From positions 1 to 64,000 of the forward strand of contig MSYE01000111.1 in NCBI GenBank assembly GCA_002176905.1: 64,000 bases of DNA, given 5' to 3'. The DNA comes from a bacterium F11 (GTDB lineage Bacteria > Elusimicrobiota > Elusimicrobia > F11). The position numbers and the translations under genes were made by a program. Below the pieces are notes generated by a model. It did not search any database. It saw nothing but the letters and a program-made list of their open reading frames with translations, and had not been told where the DNA came from. The stretch's first letter is position 1; each line of letters begins with the position of its first letter. Positions 55,251 through 63,981 of this stretch are shown in pieces.

Positions 55251-56086
55251 AACCAAGAACGCTTCGTATCAAAAACATTTCTATTGGAAACAATCGACCT
55301 TTGACCTTAATTGGTGGGCCTTGTGTCATTGAATCCGAAAGGAATGTTTTTCATGTTGCTTCCACTCTCAAAAGAACCACATCCAATCTGAAAATCCCAT
55401 ATATTTTTAAAAGTTCCTATGATAAGGCCAATCGGTCATCACTGTCCTCGTTTCGGGGACCTGGTCTTTATGATGGACTAAAAATTCTTGCCAAGGTTAA
55501 ACAACGTTTTCAAATTCCGGTGCTCACCGATGTCCATTCTCCTGAGGAGGCATTTGAAGCTGCCAAGGTTGTGGATATTATTCAGATTCCTGCTTTTCTA
55601 TGTCGGCAAACAGATTTGTTGTTGGCAGCAGGTCGGACGGGATGTGTTGTGAATATTAAAAAAGGGCAATTTGCGTCTCCCTGGGAGATGAGAAACGCTT
55701 TAAAGAAGGTTGAATCGACAGGCAATAGGAATATTCTCTTAACCGAAAGAGGGGTATCCTTTGGATATAACAATTTGATTGTTGATATGCGGTCGCTGGA
55801 GATTATGAAATCGTTTGGATATCCTGTCGTCTACGATGCAACGCATTCGGTACAGTTACCTGGGGGATTGGGAACAGCAAGTGGGGGGCAGCGTGAATAT
55901 GTTTGGCCTTTGGTACGTGCCGCAGTCGGGTTGGGTGTGGCTTCTTTGTTTATGGAAATCCATCCTCAACCAGCAAAGGCTCTTTCCGATGGGCCCAATT
56001 CCGTTCACCTCAAGGATATCCGTGAAGGGATGAAAATTGTTTGTAAATTGGATAAGATTTCAAAAAACAATAGGATGACCTCATGA
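55247..56086 (+). CDS. kdsA: Kdo-8-phosphate synthase
   Basis: 279 aa. It condenses arabinose-5-phosphate and PEP. Visible: [53 protein letters not shown] and [11 protein letters not shown]. Cys11-type metal ligand context (GGPCVIE) suggests a metal-dependent form, which needs checking. No kdsD (arabinose-5-phosphate isomerase) follows, where it is often found. Confidence 0.96.
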   Translation: MKPRTLRIKNISIGNNRPLTLIGGPCVIESERNVFHVASTLKRTTSNLKIPYIFKSSYDKANRSSLSSFRGPGLYDGLKILAKVKQRFQIPVLTDVHSPEEAFEAAKVVDIIQIPAFLCRQTDLLLAAGRTGCVVNIKKGQFASPWEMRNALKKVESTGNRNILLTERGVSFGYNNLIVDMRSLEIMKSFGYPVVYDATHSVQLPGGLGTASGGQREYVWPLVRAAVGLGVASLFMEIHPQPAKALSDGPNSVHLKDIREGMKIVCKLDKISKNNRMTS

Positions 56087-56331
56087 TAAAATGCTTGGCT
56101 TGCCAAACCGAAAACAAAGACGGGGCAAAAATATGCAAGAAATGTAGTGTGGACTTAAGTATTGAACCTTTGTGGCGCCCAACGTGGCGATGGCATTTGA
56201 AAGTTTTGGGCACAATCTATGTTTTGTTGATCATCGCATACTTTGTCATTTCTCACTTTCTGTCAACATTCCCAGAACCTTACCGAACAAGAGACGTTCC
56301 AGAAGAAGTTACTCCTTGGCTCAATAAATAA
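56083..56331 (+). CDS. Zinc-ribbon single-pass membrane protein
   Basis: 82 aa. An N-terminal zinc ribbon, CLAC (4-7) and CKKC (18-21), is followed by a single membrane helix (about 39-63) and a short C-tail. It overlaps kdsA by 4 bases and abuts kdsC with no gap, so it is firmly inside the operon, occupying the slot where kdsD is often found. Function unknown. Confidence 0.82.
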   Translation: MIKCLACQTENKDGAKICKKCSVDLSIEPLWRPTWRWHLKVLGTIYVLLIIAYFVISHFLSTFPEPYRTRDVPEEVTPWLNK

Positions 56332-56874
56332 ATGTCTAAAAAGTTAAATGAGTTGACCAAACGCGCTCGATCCATTCGTCTTATTGGGATGGATGTCGAT
56401 GGTGTTTTGACCAGCGGTGAGATCGTTGTACTGCAGACAGGGGAAGAAATAAAATTTTGGAATGCAAAAGATCGCCTGTTGTTGGCCCATCTCGGTAAAA
56501 CTGATATCCCATTGAGGTGTGCATGGATTACCGGGCGCGCTTCAAAAGCAGTGACCTCGGCGGCCAAGGATTTGAAGATTAAATATGTGGTCCAAAAGAG
56601 TCACGATAAGAAAGGAGCCTTTGATAAGATTTTAAAAAAGGAAAAGTTGTCTTATGCCCAGGCAGCTTTTATTGGGGATGATCTGATCGATCTTGGTTTG
56701 CTCAGACGGGTCGGATTGTCTGTCTGTCCCAGGGATGCGGCGTCGGATGTAAAAAAAATCGTTCATTATGTCTCTCCTTATAAAGGGGGACGCGGTGTGG
56801 TTCGAGATGTTTTGGAACTAATTTTAAAGGCGCAAAACAAATGGGATTCCATCACACGTCATTATTTGGCCTAA
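56332..56874 (+). CDS. kdsC: Kdo-8-phosphate phosphatase (HAD)
   Basis: 180 aa. HAD type C0 phosphatase without a cap: GMDVDGVLTSGEI (motif I), WITGRAS (motif II), FIGDDLIDLGLL (motif IV) and KGGRGVVRDV-type C-terminus. It dephosphorylates Kdo-8-phosphate, feeding KdsB. It overlaps the lptC start by 34 bases. Confidence 0.95.
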   Translation: MSKKLNELTKRARSIRLIGMDVDGVLTSGEIVVLQTGEEIKFWNAKDRLLLAHLGKTDIPLRCAWITGRASKAVTSAAKDLKIKYVVQKSHDKKGAFDKILKKEKLSYAQAAFIGDDLIDLGLLRRVGLSVCPRDAASDVKKIVHYVSPYKGGRGVVRDVLELILKAQNKWDSITRHYLA

Positions 56875-57467
56875 CTTTTTTATTCTTTCTGATAAGTTGT
56901 CAGACCCCGCCTGGTGATAAAGAGTCAAAACATCCCTTTCACCCTCCATCTCAAGGTAATCCAGAGTTGCAAATGAAGAAAATTCATTTGATATCGTATG
57001 ACGGTGATATGAAAATTTGGGAGATGACCTCGCCAGATGCGGAAGGCTTTACCACAAAGAATTTCCTCCGAGGAAGGGACCTCGATGTGACACTCTTTGA
57101 AGAAGGGGAGAAATCCAGTGACATCACATCTGAATATGGGATTCTCCTTACCGAAAAAGCGGGAGCCTTATCGTCGATGAAGATAGATCCAAAAGAAACG
57201 GATGGACACAAGCTTGATCCAGGAGATATGTATCTCAAAGGTCATGTGGTTGTGATTTCAACCGACGGAACCAAATTGGAAACAGATTGGTTGTGGTTTC
57301 ATCGAAAACAGGGTTTAATAACATCGACAGCACCGGTGAAAGTGACCCGATCGGATTCAATAACCAAGGGGATTGGCATGGAAGCAACGGCCGATTTATC
57401 AGCAGTAACTATTTTTAACCAAACTCTCATTATCAAAAGCACAGATACGTCAAATGAAGAAATTTAG
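56841..57467 (+). CDS. lptC: LPS export protein LptC-like (lipoprotein signal)
   Basis: 208 aa. The N-terminus ends in LISC, so it looks lipidated instead of having the usual uncleaved LptC anchor. The domain is a beta-jellyroll of the LptC/OstA kind (LEEGEKSSDITSEYGILLTEKAG, TDWLWFHRKQGLITSTAPVKV). Bridges the LptBFG transporter and LptA. Identified mainly by its position between kdsC and lptA and by the beta-pattern. Confidence 0.85.
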   Translation: MGFHHTSLFGLTFLFFLISCQTPPGDKESKHPFHPPSQGNPELQMKKIHLISYDGDMKIWEMTSPDAEGFTTKNFLRGRDLDVTLFEEGEKSSDITSEYGILLTEKAGALSSMKIDPKETDGHKLDPGDMYLKGHVVVISTDGTKLETDWLWFHRKQGLITSTAPVKVTRSDSITKGIGMEATADLSAVTIFNQTLIIKSTDTSNEEI

Positions 57468-58152
57468 CACCTTTCTTATCAGTCTCTTGTTGGTTCCCTC
57501 TTTATGGGCAGTTGAAACCACAATCAAGGGGGGCAAAATGGAGCTCCTCAATAAAGGGGAGGTCATTCTTTTTCAAAATGGGGTCAACATGAAAAGAGGT
57601 CGTGATTGGCTTAAAGCCGAAGAAATGGAGACAACAAAAAACCGTAAGAAGGTTAAAGCCAAAGGTTCGGTCCAGCTTCTTCGCCGGATCAGCGATGAAG
57701 AGAAACTTCATGGATTCGGAGATCGCGGATATTACAACACCCAACATGGAAAAGGATATCTCATCGGAGACTCAAAAAAGGCCCATCTTATCTATCATCA
57801 GATTCTTTCTTCTACCCAAACCCGACGAATTGATCTCTATGCGAAGCGAATTGATTTTGAAAAAGAAAAATCGAAAGCGATTGCCAAGACAAAGGTATAT
57901 GGAAATACCATTGATCCCGATTCGGGAGACAAATATGAGTTTTGGGCGGATCAAGCAGAATATTTCAGCCTGGAAAAGAAGATAGTCCTAACGGGCCGTC
58001 CCTATCCAAAGGTATTTCAGACAGGCGCCAATGAAGAAAAGCGGATTTCAGGGAAAACCATTACTTATTATGTTGGCGATCAACGATTTGTCGCAGAAGG
58101 GGATGCAAAAGCCATTTTCTTTGATTCGGAGGGAAGCCCAAAAGCACAATGA
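57454..58152 (+). CDS. lptA: LPS transport periplasmic protein LptA-like
   Basis: 232 aa. Signal peptide about 1-19 (FLISLLLVPSLWAVE), then OstA-type beta repeats: IKGGKMELLNKGEVILFQNGV, WLKAEEMETTKNRKKVKAKGSV and WADQAEYFSLEKKIVLTGRPYPKV. It carries LPS across the periplasm. It overlaps lptC by 14 bases and lptB by 4. Confidence 0.9.
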   Translation: MKKFSTFLISLLLVPSLWAVETTIKGGKMELLNKGEVILFQNGVNMKRGRDWLKAEEMETTKNRKKVKAKGSVQLLRRISDEEKLHGFGDRGYYNTQHGKGYLIGDSKKAHLIYHQILSSTQTRRIDLYAKRIDFEKEKSKAIAKTKVYGNTIDPDSGDKYEFWADQAEYFSLEKKIVLTGRPYPKVFQTGANEEKRISGKTITYYVGDQRFVAEGDAKAIFFDSEGSPKAQ

Positions 58153-58868
58153 GTTTAAAAGGATCGGGTTTAAAAAAGAAATACGGACACCGAAAAGTGG
58201 TTGATGGGATTTCAATTGAGGTCGCCAAAGGAGAGATTGTGGGATTGTTGGGACCCAATGGCGCCGGTAAGACAACCACCTTTTACATGTTGGTGGGGCT
58301 TATCCCTGCTGATGGGGGGAAGGTGATTCTTGATGGCAAGGATGTGACCCATTTGGCCATGTTTAAAAGGGCGAGGGAAGGTTTGGGGTATCTTTCTCAA
58401 GAACCTTCCATTTTTCGGAATCTGACAGTTGAAGACAACTTGTGGGCCATTTTGGAGCATGCCCCTGGAGCAAAGGAACAAAAACGACAGAAAGTGGAAT
58501 CTTTGCTGGAGGAGTTGGGTTTGGGTCATTTGCGCAAGCAATTGGCAAGGACTCTTTCTGGTGGCGAGAAAAGGCGATGTGAAATCGCTCGCGCTTTAAC
58601 AACGAATCCACAAATTTTGTTACTTGATGAACCTTTTGTTGGAATCGATCCCATAACCGTGGCCGACATTCAAGGTATTCTTCAGATCCTTAAGAAAAAA
58701 GGATTGGGAATCCTTGTGACCGATCACAATGTGCAAGCAACGTTGGAGATTGTTGATCGAGCCAGTATCGTTTACGAAGGGAAAATATTAACGTCGGGAC
58801 CATCTCAAAAATTGCTAACCGATTCGGAGGCCAGGCGGGTATATTTGGGAGAGAATTTTAAGATATAA
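58149..58868 (+). CDS. lptB: LPS export ABC transporter ATPase LptB
   Basis: 239 aa. Walker A GPNGAGKTT, Q-loop LSQEPSIFRNLTVEDNL, signature LSGGEKRRCEIARAL, Walker B LLLDEPFVGIDP and switch His in VTDHN. The SQEPSIFR segment is characteristic of LptB. It is the last gene of the LPS operon. In related gene orders rpoN would follow; here 115 bases with a promoter lead to ptsN. Confidence 0.97.
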   Translation: MSLKGSGLKKKYGHRKVVDGISIEVAKGEIVGLLGPNGAGKTTTFYMLVGLIPADGGKVILDGKDVTHLAMFKRAREGLGYLSQEPSIFRNLTVEDNLWAILEHAPGAKEQKRQKVESLLEELGLGHLRKQLARTLSGGEKRRCEIARALTTNPQILLLDEPFVGIDPITVADIQGILQILKKKGLGILVTDHNVQATLEIVDRASIVYEGKILTSGPSQKLLTDSEARRVYLGENFKI

Positions 58869-58901
58869 GGGTTCGTTTTTGATTTGGTAAAAAGGTTCGA
58901 T

Positions 58902-58930
58902 TTGACAGGGTTTCGCACATTTCATAGCAT
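58902..58930 (+). promoter_or_regulatory. Sigma70-like promoter for the ptsN operon
   Basis: TTGACA (58902-58907), a 17-base spacer, then TAGCAT (58925-58930), about 54 bases before the ptsN ATG. A perfect -35 with a moderate -10. Read by eye. Confidence 0.6.
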
Positions 58931-58983
58931 CCCTAAAAGTTCGTGGTAGTTAATGGCAACAATCCAATCTTTAAGGCAACTCC

Positions 58984-59442
58984 ATGAAAGTATTAGATTT
59001 TCTTGAACTAGATTCAGTACAGTTGGATCTTCAAAGCCCCACCAAAGAAGAAGCCATTGTTGAGCTTTGTCGACTTCTTGAAACCAAATCAAAAATTAAA
59101 AAGTCAGATGCGGTCATCACCTCCCTCATGGAACGTGAGAGACTTGGTTCAACTGGTATTGGCCAAGGCGTGGCCATTCCCCACGGAAAATCGGATTCGG
59201 TTGACAAGTTGGTAGCGGCCCTTGGCGTTTCCAAGAAAGGAGTTAATTTTGAGGCGCTGGATGGGGAGCCGGTACACCTTATTTTTCTTCTCGTTGCCCC
59301 TCCCGATTCCTCTGGAACCCATCTTAAGGCCCTGGCCCGAATTTCACGACTCCTTAAGGACAAATTCTTTCGTCAAGCTTTGAAGGAAGCCAAAACAAGA
59401 GAAGAAGTTCAAAGAATTATCCAAGAAGAGGACGATTACTAA
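58984..59442 (+). CDS. ptsN: PTS EIIA-Ntr type regulatory protein
   Basis: 152 aa. PTS EIIA type 2 domain with phospho-acceptor His67 in VAIPHGKS, plus LGSTGIGQG and LVAPPDSSGTHLKALA. It receives phosphate from HPr and regulates rather than transporting sugar. Here it lacks its usual neighbour rpoN. Weak ribosome site AAGG. A 132-base gap separates it from hprK. Confidence 0.94.
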   Translation: MKVLDFLELDSVQLDLQSPTKEEAIVELCRLLETKSKIKKSDAVITSLMERERLGSTGIGQGVAIPHGKSDSVDKLVAALGVSKKGVNFEALDGEPVHLIFLLVAPPDSSGTHLKALARISRLLKDKFFRQALKEAKTREEVQRIIQEEDDY

Positions 59443-59574
59443 TCCAAATCTTTTACCCCTTCCTCCATACCAAACCGCTTCAAACTCCTAATTTTTTCCT
59501 AAAATATAAGTCGTCCACCTTCGCCGGAGACCATTGGCTCTGTCTGAGGGGAGCTTTAAATATCGAGGTATAAT

Positions 59575-60531
59575 TTGAATACATTAAACATTCATGAACT
59601 ATTTGAGTCCTGTAAAAAGGAATTGAACCTTGAATGGGTGGCCGGTCACGATGGCGGGGATCGTGAGGTTAAGGTGATTGAGGTTAATCGTCCGGGACTG
59701 TCGCTCGCAGGCTACTTCGAATATTTTAGAGCAGAACGGATTCAGATCGTGGGGCTTGGCGAGTTTGCCTATCTTCAAACGCTGGATATTGCAAGGCGGT
59801 TGGAGATGACAGGAAACCTGTTTGGTTTTAAGGAACTTCCGTGCGTTATCATTACGCATGGAAAAGAGGTACCTCCTGAAATGTTGGAGGAGGGAAATCG
59901 AAATAATGTTCCTGTTTTTCGGACCAATTTTGGGACCGCTCATCTGATTCGGGAAATGACGGCCTATTTAGAAAATCGTTTGGCCCCCATGAAGGTTGTG
60001 CATGGTGTTTTAACCGTTGTGTATGGTCTCGGCCTTATGATTATTGGCGATTCGGGATCGGGGAAATCGGAATGCGGCCTAGAACTTGTTAAACGGGGTC
60101 ATATGCTTGTCTCAGATGACTATGTTGAAGTCCGTCATCATCCCGGAGATGTTTTGATCGGATCAACGGGACCAAATGTGAAACATTTTATTGAAGTCAG
60201 AGGTTTGGGTTTGATCGATGTGAAACATGTGTTCGGAATTGGAGCCGTAAAAGATTCAACGAAAATTGAACTGATAGTTCGTTTGACTGTTGACAAAGAA
60301 AAAGAATCCTTTGATCGGATTGGACTTGAAAACCGGACATTTGAAATTTTGGGAGTTCATCTTCCGGAAGTGGTCCTTCCTCTGCGGCCCGGTCGAAACG
60401 TTGCTGTCCTAATGGAAGTTGCGGCGCTTAATCACCGATTGAAACAGTCGGGAATTTTCCCTGCCAGAGAGTTGAACGAAAAACTCATTCACAAAATGGC
60501 GCAGGGTGGAGACGTTGAATCAAAAATTTGA
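59575..60531 (+). CDS. hprK: HPr kinase/phosphorylase
   Basis: 318 aa. It phosphorylates or dephosphorylates Ser46 of HPr. N-terminal regulatory domain, then VVHGVLTVVYG, P-loop IIGDSGSGKSECGLEL (about 155-170), LVSDDYVEV, GLGLIDVKHVFGIGAVKD (signature) and the C-terminal helix. TTG start with GAGG upstream. Its target Ser46 is intact in the HPr encoded downstream. Confidence 0.95.
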   Translation: MNTLNIHELFESCKKELNLEWVAGHDGGDREVKVIEVNRPGLSLAGYFEYFRAERIQIVGLGEFAYLQTLDIARRLEMTGNLFGFKELPCVIITHGKEVPPEMLEEGNRNNVPVFRTNFGTAHLIREMTAYLENRLAPMKVVHGVLTVVYGLGLMIIGDSGSGKSECGLELVKRGHMLVSDDYVEVRHHPGDVLIGSTGPNVKHFIEVRGLGLIDVKHVFGIGAVKDSTKIELIVRLTVDKEKESFDRIGLENRTFEILGVHLPEVVLPLRPGRNVAVLMEVAALNHRLKQSGIFPARELNEKLIHKMAQGGDVESKI

Positions 60532-61385
60532 AGCCATCCTTTCATTGCATCATAATTACAGGAATGTCAGGCGCTGGAAAGAGTGTCGCGTTAAATGCGC
60601 TAGAAGATTTGGGCTTTTACAGCGTTGATAATCTTCCTCTTCAACTTTTGCCGAAGCTCGCAGATTTGTATCACGATACGGGTATAAATCTAACTCGAAT
60701 TGCGGTTGGAGTTGATGTTCGTGTTGGTGCGTTATTGGATGAATTCACGAAGTCTTTGCAAGATTTGTCACAGAGAGGCATTACGTATCAAATTATGTTT
60801 TTGGAAGCCCGTGACCTGGTTCTCATTCGGCGGTTTTCAGAAACCAGAAGACGCCATCCTTTGGGACGAACGGTAAGGGGTGGGATTGGGGAGGAAAGGA
60901 AACGCTTAAAGGTCATCCGGCAGTTGTCTGATGCCATTATTGATACCTCACGCGCCAATCCCAACGAGCTAAAAGGAATTTTATCACGGTCTTTAAAATT
61001 ACAGAGATCACGATCCATGGCGGTTACGGTTATTTCTTTTGGATACAAATTTGGTATTCCCATTGATGCGGATGTTATATTTGATGCCAGGTTTTTACCC
61101 AACCCCAATTATGTTCCCAAATTAAAGAAACTCAATGGACTAAACAAAAAGGTGTCCAGATATGTTCTTTCCAATCCATTAACAAAAAAATATTTAAAAT
61201 CCGTGAAACGACAATTGAGTTTAACCGTGCCTTATTATGTTCGGGAAGGAAAAAGCTATTTAACTGTGGGCATGGGGTGTACAGGAGGCAAGCACAGAAG
61301 CGTCGCTTTAGCTGAAATTTTGAAAGACTATTTAACCAGCAAGAAATTGCCCACTCGAATTATTCATCGAGATATTCATTCATAA
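60528..61385 (+). CDS. rapZ: RapZ-family nucleotide-binding protein (YvcJ/YhbJ)
   Basis: 285 aa. P-loop TGMSGAGKS (11-19), EDLGFYSVDNLPLQLLP, then C-terminal GFKFGIP-like text, DARFLPNP and GCTGGKHRSVALAE. In E. coli RapZ is an RNA adaptor controlling glmS via GlmZ; the RNA role outside enterobacteria is not established. TTG start in a TTGA overlap with hprK, an order common in proteobacterial PTS clusters. Confidence 0.94.
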   Translation: MKPSFHCIIITGMSGAGKSVALNALEDLGFYSVDNLPLQLLPKLADLYHDTGINLTRIAVGVDVRVGALLDEFTKSLQDLSQRGITYQIMFLEARDLVLIRRFSETRRRHPLGRTVRGGIGEERKRLKVIRQLSDAIIDTSRANPNELKGILSRSLKLQRSRSMAVTVISFGYKFGIPIDADVIFDARFLPNPNYVPKLKKLNGLNKKVSRYVLSNPLTKKYLKSVKRQLSLTVPYYVREGKSYLTVGMGCTGGKHRSVALAEILKDYLTSKKLPTRIIHRDIHS

Positions 61386-61396
61386 AGGACATATAC

Positions 61397-61786
61397 ATGA
61401 TTGGGGTTCTAATTGTTACTCACGGTCAGTTCGGTGAGGATTTGTTAAAAACAGCTTGTGCCATAATGAAAGAGACAGAAAATGTCGCCGCGCTAAATCT
61501 TTCAAGGAGATTGGAATTTTCAACTTTGAGGCAAAGGGTCGTCGAAGAAGTTAATCGGCTAGACAGGTCTTCGGGTGTAATCGTCCTGACCGATACCTTT
61601 GGAGGAACCTCTTATAATACATGTATTCCCCTGTTAAAAGATTTTAACTTGGTTTTGATAACAGGTGTGAATTTGCCGATGCTTTTGTCAGCTTTTACTA
61701 ATAGAAAAAGGCTTTCGTTAAAGGATTTGGCCAGAAAAATATCTGATGATGCCAAGAAAACCATTTCCATCATTTCGGAATCGTAA
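61397..61786 (+). CDS. PTS mannose-type EIIA component
   Basis: 129 aa. EIIA-Man fold: MIGVLIVTHGQFGEDLL with acceptor His9, and LTDTFGGTSYNTC then GVNLPMLLSA. No EIIB, EIIC or EIID gene is adjacent, so it probably acts in signalling with HPr and EI. It starts 11 bases after rapZ. Confidence 0.93.
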   Translation: MIGVLIVTHGQFGEDLLKTACAIMKETENVAALNLSRRLEFSTLRQRVVEEVNRLDRSSGVIVLTDTFGGTSYNTCIPLLKDFNLVLITGVNLPMLLSAFTNRKRLSLKDLARKISDDAKKTISIISES

Positions 61787-61797
61787 TTTACCCCGTC

Positions 61798-62067
61798 ATG
61801 ATTGAAAAAGAATACACAGTCAGTAACAAATTGGGGCTACATGCAAGACCAGCATCGATGTTTGTCACCACGACGGGTCGGTTTCAATGTCAGGTCAAAG
61901 TTCTTAAAGATGGGCAGGAGATTGATGGGAAGAGCATCATGGGCCTTCTCATGTTGGCCGCTGGTCCGGGTTCCAAACTCTTCATCAGAGCCGATGGCGT
62001 AGATGAGAATGATGCCATTTTGGCTTTGGATGATTTGTTTGCCCGGCGATTTGATGATGAGGATTAA
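61798..62067 (+). CDS. ptsH: Phosphocarrier protein HPr
   Basis: 89 aa. Histidine site KLGLHARPAS (His15, phosphorylated by EI) and serine site GKSIMGLL (Ser46, target of HprK), both intact. The acidic tail (RRFDDED) is longer than usual. Eleven bases after the EIIA gene and 9 before ptsI. Confidence 0.96.
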   Translation: MIEKEYTVSNKLGLHARPASMFVTTTGRFQCQVKVLKDGQEIDGKSIMGLLMLAAGPGSKLFIRADGVDENDAILALDDLFARRFDDED

Positions 62068-62076
62068 GAGTAATAA

Positions 62077-63858
62077 ATGAGCACGATCAAAAAAGATTCC
62101 CTTATATTAAGAGGTGTGGCAGCGTCCGATGGGATTGCTATCGGTCCGGCCTTTGTCTTAGAAGATGAAGAAGTTGCCATTCCTCAATGGGATGTTCCCA
62201 AAGATCGTGTAAAAAGCGAGGTTGCTAGATTTCGCTATGCTTTGGCGCGTACCAAAGAGGAAATGGCGGCCATTCATAACAAAGCGTTAAAATATTTTGG
62301 TAAATCCCATGCCAAATTAATGGATGCCTACCTTCTTATCCTGAATGATCCTTTCCTCAATAAAGATGTCATCAAAATTATTGATACCAATCGTGTTAAT
62401 GCGGAATATGCTTTAACCCAGGTCATTGATCGAACCATCAAAGTGATGGAAAAGTTCGATGATGAATATTTCCGTGATCGGAAATACGACATCTTGGATA
62501 TCGGCCATAAAGTTTTGCGCCATTTGATGGGACATGTAAAAAAGACACTGCAGTCCATAAGTGAACCCTCCATTGTGATTGCCCATAACTTAACCCCCAC
62601 AGATACCATGCATCTGAAAGACAACAAGGCCGTTGCCTTTGCGACCAATATCGGAGGAAAAACCGCACATGCTGCCCTTTTGGCACAATCCATGACCATC
62701 CCTGCGGTGGTTGGAATGAGGGATGTGACCAGCCATGTTCGAACCGGAGACCTCATTATTGTCGATGGGGAAGAAGGGATTGTGGTTGTTCGTCCCAATG
62801 CCACTCTTTTGGCCAAATACAGAAAAGAACAAGAACGACGCCTGGGAGAACAAAAACGTCTTGAAAAATTAAGAGACCTTCCTGCTCAAACTCTTGATGG
62901 GAGACGCATTATTTTGGCCGCCAATATCGAAACATCCGAAGATGTTGCGGTTGCCCTTGCACATGGAGCCCAAGGTATAGGTCTTTATCGTACGGAATTT
63001 CTTTTTATCGATCAGAAGTCAGCCCCAACAGAGGATCAACATTATCAGAGTTATAAGAAAGCGGTTCGGGCCGCTTATCCTCAACCGGTGATTATTCGGA
63101 CCATGGATATTGGTGGAGACAAACTTCTCTCTCTCGGATTGGGTGGGATTTCGCCAGAAAACAATCCCTTCTTGGGCTTGAGAGGTATTCGTTTGTGTTT
63201 GAAGTTTCCGGAAATTTTTAAAACACAGTTAAAAGCCATCCTTCGAGCTTCTACCGAAGGGAAATTGAAAATTATGTATCCCATGGTGTCTGGTATTGAT
63301 GAACTTCGGGCTGCCAATGCCTACCTTCAAGAAGTCAAAAGTGAATTGAGGTCCAGTCAGACTCCTTTTGATGAATCCATTGAAGTGGGAATGATGGTCG
63401 AAGTTCCTTCGGCCGCCCTGATGGTGGATATTTTGGCGCGCGAAGTGGATTTCTTTTCAATTGGAACCAATGATTTGATCCAATATGCCTTGGCGGTGGA
63501 TCGGGTGAATGAAAATGTGGCGAGTTTGTATCAACCTTTACACCTTTCTGTTCTTCGGTTGATTGATCAGACAGTTAAGGCGGGTCATAATATTGGGAAT
63601 AAATGGGTTGGCGTCTGCGGCGAAATGGCATCCGAACCAGAGCTTGTGCCTATTTTGTTGGGATTGGATGTTGATGAATTGTCAGTTGCCCCAAGTTCTG
63701 TCCCCAAAGTCAAAGAGATGATACGCTCCACGTCTTATTCTGAATGTGTCAAACTCGTCCATGAAGTCATGAATTCGTCCAGTCTGGAATCGGCACAAAG
63801 AATTCTTCATCTTTTTGCCACACAATTGGCAGCTTCCAAAGTGCCTTCTCTAAAATGA
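62077..63858 (+). CDS. ptsI: PTS phosphoenolpyruvate-protein phosphotransferase (enzyme I)
   Basis: 593 aa. It moves phosphate from PEP to HPr. Swivel-domain active site GGKTAHAALLA (His198), PEP domain GIGLYRTEFLF, MDIGGDKLL, MVEVPSAALM, GTNDLIQYALAVDR and GVCGEMA (Cys514). Complete. Last gene of the PTS operon; without sugar-specific permeases in the window the system is probably regulatory. Confidence 0.97.
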   Translation: MSTIKKDSLILRGVAASDGIAIGPAFVLEDEEVAIPQWDVPKDRVKSEVARFRYALARTKEEMAAIHNKALKYFGKSHAKLMDAYLLILNDPFLNKDVIKIIDTNRVNAEYALTQVIDRTIKVMEKFDDEYFRDRKYDILDIGHKVLRHLMGHVKKTLQSISEPSIVIAHNLTPTDTMHLKDNKAVAFATNIGGKTAHAALLAQSMTIPAVVGMRDVTSHVRTGDLIIVDGEEGIVVVRPNATLLAKYRKEQERRLGEQKRLEKLRDLPAQTLDGRRIILAANIETSEDVAVALAHGAQGIGLYRTEFLFIDQKSAPTEDQHYQSYKKAVRAAYPQPVIIRTMDIGGDKLLSLGLGGISPENNPFLGLRGIRLCLKFPEIFKTQLKAILRASTEGKLKIMYPMVSGIDELRAANAYLQEVKSELRSSQTPFDESIEVGMMVEVPSAALMVDILAREVDFFSIGTNDLIQYALAVDRVNENVASLYQPLHLSVLRLIDQTVKAGHNIGNKWVGVCGEMASEPELVPILLGLDVDELSVAPSSVPKVKEMIRSTSYSECVKLVHEVMNSSSLESAQRILHLFATQLAASKVPSLK

Positions 63859-63897
63859 AACTTCCTGAGCTTACCTCGACTACCATAATAAATACCC

Positions 63898-63981
63898 GGC
63901 TTCGCCTTCGGCTACGCCGTGGTTATCCTCCAGGTTCCATGGGTTTCATCTCGGCGAAGCCCATTTGGCATGCAACCACGG
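63898..63981. repeat. Interleaved inverted repeats at the right edge
   Basis: GGCTTCGCC (63898-63906) pairs with GGCGAAGCC (63953-63961), and CCGTGGTT (63917-63924) pairs with AACCACGG (63974-63981). The order A-B-A'-B' could form a pseudoknot, or it is part of a REP-like array cut by the window end. Confidence 0.4.
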
